A stretch of 64,000 bases of DNA. Source: an uncultured Bacilli bacterium. GTDB lineage: Bacteria > Bacillota_I > Bacilli_A > RF39 > UBA660. The stretch is taken from assembly GCA_934167875.1 (NCBI GenBank), contig CAKPMC010000008.1:1-64000 (forward strand), given 5' to 3'. Under the pieces are notes generated by a model. It had not been told where the DNA came from. It ran no database searches and worked only from the letters and a program-made list of their open reading frames with translations. A program made the translations under genes and the position numbers. Below, piece after piece: positions 61,666 to 64,000 of this stretch (position 1 is the stretch's first letter; each line of letters begins with the position of its first letter).

Positions 61666-62937
61666 TTAATTTTTTGGTTTTATAATCAAAGTAGATGAAT
61701 TACTAAAATCAACTTTTGATATTATATCATCATATTCCTTCTTATTTAAAGAACGATAAATTTCAACTCTATTAGAAATAATTTTTCCATATCTAATTAT
61801 GTCATCTATAACATTTTCTAATGTCATATTAATATTATCTATCATCATCACTTCTGAAGAAATCCAAACTTTCTTTAATCTACTAATATCTTCTTCTGTA
61901 ACATCATATGTTTCAAGTTCTTTTTTTATAGCTTTAACAAGTTCATCCGGATTAGAACTATCAGCTTTAAATGATATAATTAAGTAATTTCCTATTATTT
62001 CTCTTTCTATATAAAATGATGTCATTAACTTATCAGCTTTTAATTTTTCACGAAACAAAGAAGATAACCCAAATTTAATATTCAACATCATACCTATATA
62101 TAAATCAAACAAATATTTATTATCTACATCATCTAAAGATATTTTAATACCATAACCAACTTTAGTAGTAGCAACTGGTAATTCTAATTCTACTTTTTCT
62201 TTATTTACTTTTAGAGGCTCTTCTTCACTAAAAACTTTAATGAGAAAATTAGAATTAGCCTTTTCTAAAGTTTTATTATTTTTAATAGTAGCTAATGCCT
62301 TATCTTTATCAAAATCACCACTAATCACTAAAAACATATTACTTGGTTGATAAAATGTATAATATGTATCATATAAATCTTCTTTAGTGATTTTATTAAT
62401 TGATTCAACAGTACCAGCTATATCGATACGATGATTATCTTTTTGTAGTAAAGCTTTTTTTAATTCTTCTTCAAAGGTCCATTCTACTTCATCATCATAC
62501 TGTTTTATTTCTTCAGCTATAATACCCTTTTCCTTTTCAACATTTTCATCTGTAAAATATGGACTGCCTACAAAATCTAATAAATAATCTAAATTTTCTT
62601 CAAAAGCCTGATTACCCTCAAAATAATACCTAGTACATTCAAAATTTGTAGAAGCATTAGAGTAAGTACCAGTTTTAGAAGCAAAAGTAAATGGGTCAAC
62701 CCCATCTTCTTGTTCAAACATCTTATGTTCTAGAAAATGGGCAATTCCATCTGGAACAGTTCTTTTTTCCTTTTTACCATATGGTATAAAAGTTGTTTGA
62801 ATAGAGCCATATTTAGTTATATAATGCATAGCATAATTACTTTTATTTTGATATGGAATCATATAAATTTCAAGACCATTATCTAACTTTTCAAAATATA
62901 CACTTTGATCAAGTCCAATAAGATCAATCTTCTTCAT
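61666..62937 (-). CDS. M16-family metallopeptidase, YmfH-like
   Basis: A 423-residue protein of the insulinase (M16) family. The zinc motif HFLEHKMFEQ (inverted HxxEH, about residues 66-75) and the distant Glu in KGIIAEEIKQYDDEVEW are present. It begins ...VYFEKLDNGLEIYMIP, typical of YmfH of Bacillus. It overlaps the upstream YmfF-like gene by 14 bases, and in Firmicutes the ymfF-ymfH pair is linked to modification of elongation factor P and to surface or quorum-sensing pathways. The catalytic half of a two-chain peptidase is likely this protein. Confidence 0.87.
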   Translation of the reverse strand: MKKIDLIGLDQSVYFEKLDNGLEIYMIPYQNKSNYAMHYITKYGSIQTTFIPYGKKEKRTVPDGIAHFLEHKMFEQEDGVDPFTFASKTGTYSNASTNFECTRYYFEGNQAFEENLDYLLDFVGSPYFTDENVEKEKGIIAEEIKQYDDEVEWTFEEELKKALLQKDNHRIDIAGTVESINKITKEDLYDTYYTFYQPSNMFLVISGDFDKDKALATIKNNKTLEKANSNFLIKVFSEEEPLKVNKEKVELELPVATTKVGYGIKISLDDVDNKYLFDLYIGMMLNIKFGLSSLFREKLKADKLMTSFYIEREIIGNYLIISFKADSSNPDELVKAIKKELETYDVTEEDISRLKKVWISSEVMMIDNINMTLENVIDDIIRYGKIISNRVEIYRSLNKKEYDDIISKVDFSNSSTLIIKPKN

Positions 62938-64000
62938 TTTCAGTCACCCCTTCAAGTAAAAAGATAGTATCTATTTTTATTTTTTTAGCTACTTTAATAA
63001 TATCATCTTTAGTAACTTTCATAACTTCTGTTTTTCTTTCTTCAATGCTTCCTAAATTTAATAAATCTTTAGCTAAATAAGTTTCAATAATAGCATTTTC
63101 ATTATCTTCTATTTCTTTTAATAGAGAAATATAGTTCTCTTTAACTATTTTAATATGCTCATCAGTAAAATTGCCAAGTGTCATTTCTTTCATTAATTTT
63201 TTTATTAATTTTATCGTTTTTTCATAATTTTCCTTGCTTATACCTGCCTTTATAATCATTAAACTATCTAGTTTATTTAAAGATGAATAAACATAATAAG
63301 CAAGTGAATTTTTCTCACGTATTATTTGAAAGAACTTAGATTCACTATTTCCACCCAAAATCATATTATATATAGTTAAAACATAATTTCTTTCAAATTC
63401 AGTAAGAGAACCAATTTTACATCCAATAGATAATTTAGACTGATTACCCTGAATTTCTTCTTTAATCTCTTTAATTTTAGTTGGTAATTTAGAATGCACT
63501 ATCAATTGTGATTCTTTAGGTCTTTTAAATGTAGGAAACATAAAATATTCTTTAAACAATTTTACAGTTTCAGTTTCATCTATATTTCCAATAACATATA
63601 TATCAATCAGACTATTATTCATTATTTCATTATAATATTCAACTAATTTTTCCTTAGTTAAATCTTTTAAATCATCCATATAGCCAAATTCTCTATATCC
63701 ATAAGGCATATCAGGATCCATTTCTTCTAACATTCTAACAACGCTATAAGTAGTTGGATTTTCCTTTATTTCTTTCAAACTATTGCTAACGCTATCATAC
63801 AAAAACTTAAACGCTTCATCAAAATATTTATCATCTTTAAAGTTAGGATGAAAAATAATTTCTGATAAAAATTTAATACTTTCTTCAAACATTCCAGCTT
63901 CAGTGTATTTTTCATTTAATAAAGACATACAAAAGTTAATCATATTAAATTTTCCAGAACGATAAGATTTAGTATAAACGTTAACCGCATATAAATCCTG
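62924..64000 (-). CDS. M16-family peptidase-like protein, YmfF-like (5' end outside the window)
   Basis: The frame is open to the right edge of the window: the 19 codons before the first internal ATG (63943) are coding and in frame (QDLYAVNVYTKSYRSGKFN), so the gene continues beyond 64000. The visible part shows no HxxEH, as expected of the non-catalytic YmfF partner, though the N-terminus is missing. It includes DMPYGYREFGYMDDLKDLTK and IGNIDETETVKLF, typical of M16 folds. It overlaps ymfH-like by 14 bases in the same operon. Confidence 0.82.
   Translation of the reverse strand, partial: QDLYAVNVYTKSYRSGKFNMINFCMSLLNEKYTEAGMFEESIKFLSEIIFHPNFKDDKYFDEAFKFLYDSVSNSLKEIKENPTTYSVVRMLEEMDPDMPYGYREFGYMDDLKDLTKEKLVEYYNEIMNNSLIDIYVIGNIDETETVKLFKEYFMFPTFKRPKESQLIVHSKLPTKIKEIKEEIQGNQSKLSIGCKIGSLTEFERNYVLTIYNMILGGNSESKFFQIIREKNSLAYYVYSSLNKLDSLMIIKAGISKENYEKTIKLIKKLMKEMTLGNFTDEHIKIVKENYISLLKEIEDNENAIIETYLAKDLLNLGSIEERKTEVMKVTKDDIIKVAKKIKIDTIFLLEGVTENEED

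Noticed and set aside
1..64000. TGA read as Trp (Mycoplasma-type code), suggested by the very low G+C and the alpha2 glycyl-tRNA synthetase
   Set aside because: Several genes end at TGA in good context (VanZ, the bacteriocin accessory gene), and Trp residues checked are TGG, so the standard code fits.
1..64000. CRISPR array, prophage or rRNA operon
   Set aside because: No spaced direct repeats, no phage structural or integrase genes and no rRNA sequence were seen.

Overview
This is a very AT-rich, gene-dense stretch of a Firmicutes (class Bacilli) chromosome. Almost everything reads on the minus strand. The standard bacterial code is used: TGA is a stop and Trp is TGG, which argues against a Mycoplasma-type code. 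Strong GGAGG or GGTGAT ribosome sites and TTGAAA/TATAAT-type promoters are common. Sporulation and germination genes (gpr, spoIIP, yqfC, yqfD) place it in a spore-forming lineage or one derived from it. The gene order matches Bacillus subtilis in two blocks: rpsU-yqeY-yqfC-yqfD-ybeY-dgkA-cdd-era-yqzL-recO, then glyS; and rpsT/gpr-spoIIP, with lepA-hemW elsewhere. My best guess is an uncultured gut-type Bacilli (RF39/RFN20/Erysipelotrichales-like), but the species cannot be told from the sequence.

Layout. 1-76: the probable end of an IS3-family element running off the left edge. 92-4806: thymidylate kinase, an HD protein, hemW, an unknown protein and lepA. 4878-7318: a popT-uppP-zip operon (undecaprenyl-phosphate recycling plus a metal transporter). 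7399-14266: CBS-type pyrophosphatase and parE-unknown-parC. 14348-19124: HAD nucleotidase, phosphohexomutase, YneF, an unknown and transketolase. 19150-21991: a surface Ig-like protein, then an unknown and a putative HELQH zinc protease. 22015-23640: a decayed accessory patch with at least two broken small genes, ending at the 3' end of a tRNA-Leu. 23646-23817: two tRNAs. 24445-27840: hisS-small membrane protein-aspS under a T-box. 28157-30902: yqxA-like, spoIIP, gpr and the divergent rpsT. 30974-40075: transglutaminase-like protein, miaA, mutL, uvrC, peptidoglycan deacetylase, YigZ and small unknowns. 40128-42230: T-box, LOG-family gene and glyS. 42250-50704: YfhO and the recO-to-rpsU block. 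50825-53789: a compact bacteriocin operon. 53872-59375: addAB. 59484-60362: a TasA-like surface protein with a strong promoter. 60450-64000: a GHL10-type protein and a pair of M16 peptidase-like proteins (ymfH/ymfF type), the last running off the right edge.

The main discovery candidate is the operon at 50825-53789. A C39-peptidase ABC exporter and a short one-helix accessory protein are followed by three tightly packed tiny genes. Two encode peptides with clean double-glycine leaders and GxxxG motifs in the mature part, which is the pattern of a two-peptide (class IIb) bacteriocin. The third encodes a 56-residue hydrophobic protein that could give immunity. Overlaps, ribosome sites and a terminator support one transcript. 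Other points of note are a Cys/His-rich tail on HisRS, an overlapping GACAC specifier candidate in the hisS-aspS T-box, a frameshifted small gene with an A7 run, and a hairpin that puts the yqzL start in its loop.
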